Origin: URNF01 sp045594105
GTDB taxonomy: Bacteria; Bacillota; Clostridia; Oscillospirales; Acutalibacteraceae
Direction of reading: 5' to 3'
Length of the DNA stretch: 23,000 nt
Assembly: GCA_045594105.1 (NCBI GenBank)
Contig: JAZNXY010000021.1
Location: 1 to 23,000, forward strand
Shown here piece by piece: positions 22,907-23,000 of this stretch; position 1 is the stretch's first letter; the number at the start of each line of letters is the position of its first letter. Position numbers and translations under genes: made by a program. The notes under the pieces are model-generated. The model was given only the letters and a program-made list of their open reading frames with translations. It made no database searches and was not told the origin of the DNA.

Positions 22907-22937
22907 GCCGTTTTTTATTCAAAAACGGCCTTTTTTT
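22907..22937 (+). terminator. second terminator after the tRNA array
   Basis: GCCGTTTTT (22907-22915) pairs with AAAAACGGC (22921-22929) around 5 nt, followed by C and seven T. This is a textbook intrinsic terminator and backs up the first hairpin. The remaining bases to 23000 are AT-rich and show no gene; a 6-bp inverted repeat TCAAAC/GTTTGA (22973/22993) is the only pattern there. Confidence 0.88.
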
Positions 22938-23000
22938 ATGCCAAATAGGTGGGTTTGGCTAAAAAACACCTTTCAAACATAAAAATACACAAGTTTGAGC

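Noticed and set aside
22416..22962. Open frames across the tRNA array, including reverse frames with RLELATSTLA-like text
   Set aside because: They translate tRNA sequence; such peptides are a well-known misannotation from tRNA clusters.
1..23000. CRISPR arrays, insertion sequences, prophage, toxin-antitoxin or defence genes
   Set aside because: No repeated spacer-like units, terminal inverted repeats, transposase or integrase motifs, or small paired genes were seen on either strand.

Overview
The window reads as a piece of the core chromosome of a spore-forming, low- to mid-GC Firmicute, most likely class Clostridia (an Oscillospirales/Ruminococcaceae-type bacterium is my guess). The reasons are the complete spoIIIAA-AH operon, a YunB homologue, and the yqhY-nusB-xseA-xseB-ispA-dxs-tlyA-nadK-argR-recN gene order. 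Other signs are strong AGGAGG-type ribosome binding sites, frequent GTG/TTG starts and intrinsic terminators with long U tracts. I see no integrase, transposase, phage gene, CRISPR array or defence system.

Layout. Bases 1-175 hold the end of a tRNA array (Lys-CTT, cut by the window edge, and Glu-CTC) closed by a two-way terminator. A DUF2079 polytopic membrane protein follows on the minus strand. It is divergent from yunB (sporulation), which precedes ligA (NAD-dependent DNA ligase, with its own extended -10 promoter). A perfect 16-bp hairpin separates ligA from a convergent gene for a secreted, Thr-linker C39-like cysteine peptidase, which has a near-consensus sigma-A promoter. Divergent from that gene is the eight-gene spoIIIA operon (5759-10474). 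It encodes the mother-cell part of the channel that links mother cell and forespore during engulfment.

From 10505 a second large unit begins: an Asp23-family gene (yqhY), a structured 98-nt leader, then 13 tightly packed or overlapping genes up to a terminator at 22296. They cover antitermination (nusB), a TsaD/Kae1-like paralogue, exonuclease VII (xseA, xseB), isoprenoid precursor synthesis (ispA, dxs), rRNA 2'-O-methylation (tlyA), NAD kinase (nadK), arginine repressor (argR), DNA repair (recN), a TrpR-like regulator (yerC), a SAM methyltransferase and the redox chaperone Hsp33 (hslO). Compared with the Bacillus subtilis locus as I remember it, accB-accC is missing before yqhY, folD is replaced by the TsaD-like gene, nadK is inserted, and spoIVB-spo0A does not follow recN.

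The right end is a tRNA operon (Val-TAC, Asp-GTC, Phe-GAA, Gly-GCC, Cys-GCA) with a consensus sigma-A promoter and two consecutive 3' terminators. Most of the window is conserved housekeeping and sporulation content. I do not see a clearly new system. The most worthwhile leads are the alternative hairpins in front of nusB, the divergent TsaD-like paralogue, and the identical 13-base promoter element used by ligA and yqhY.
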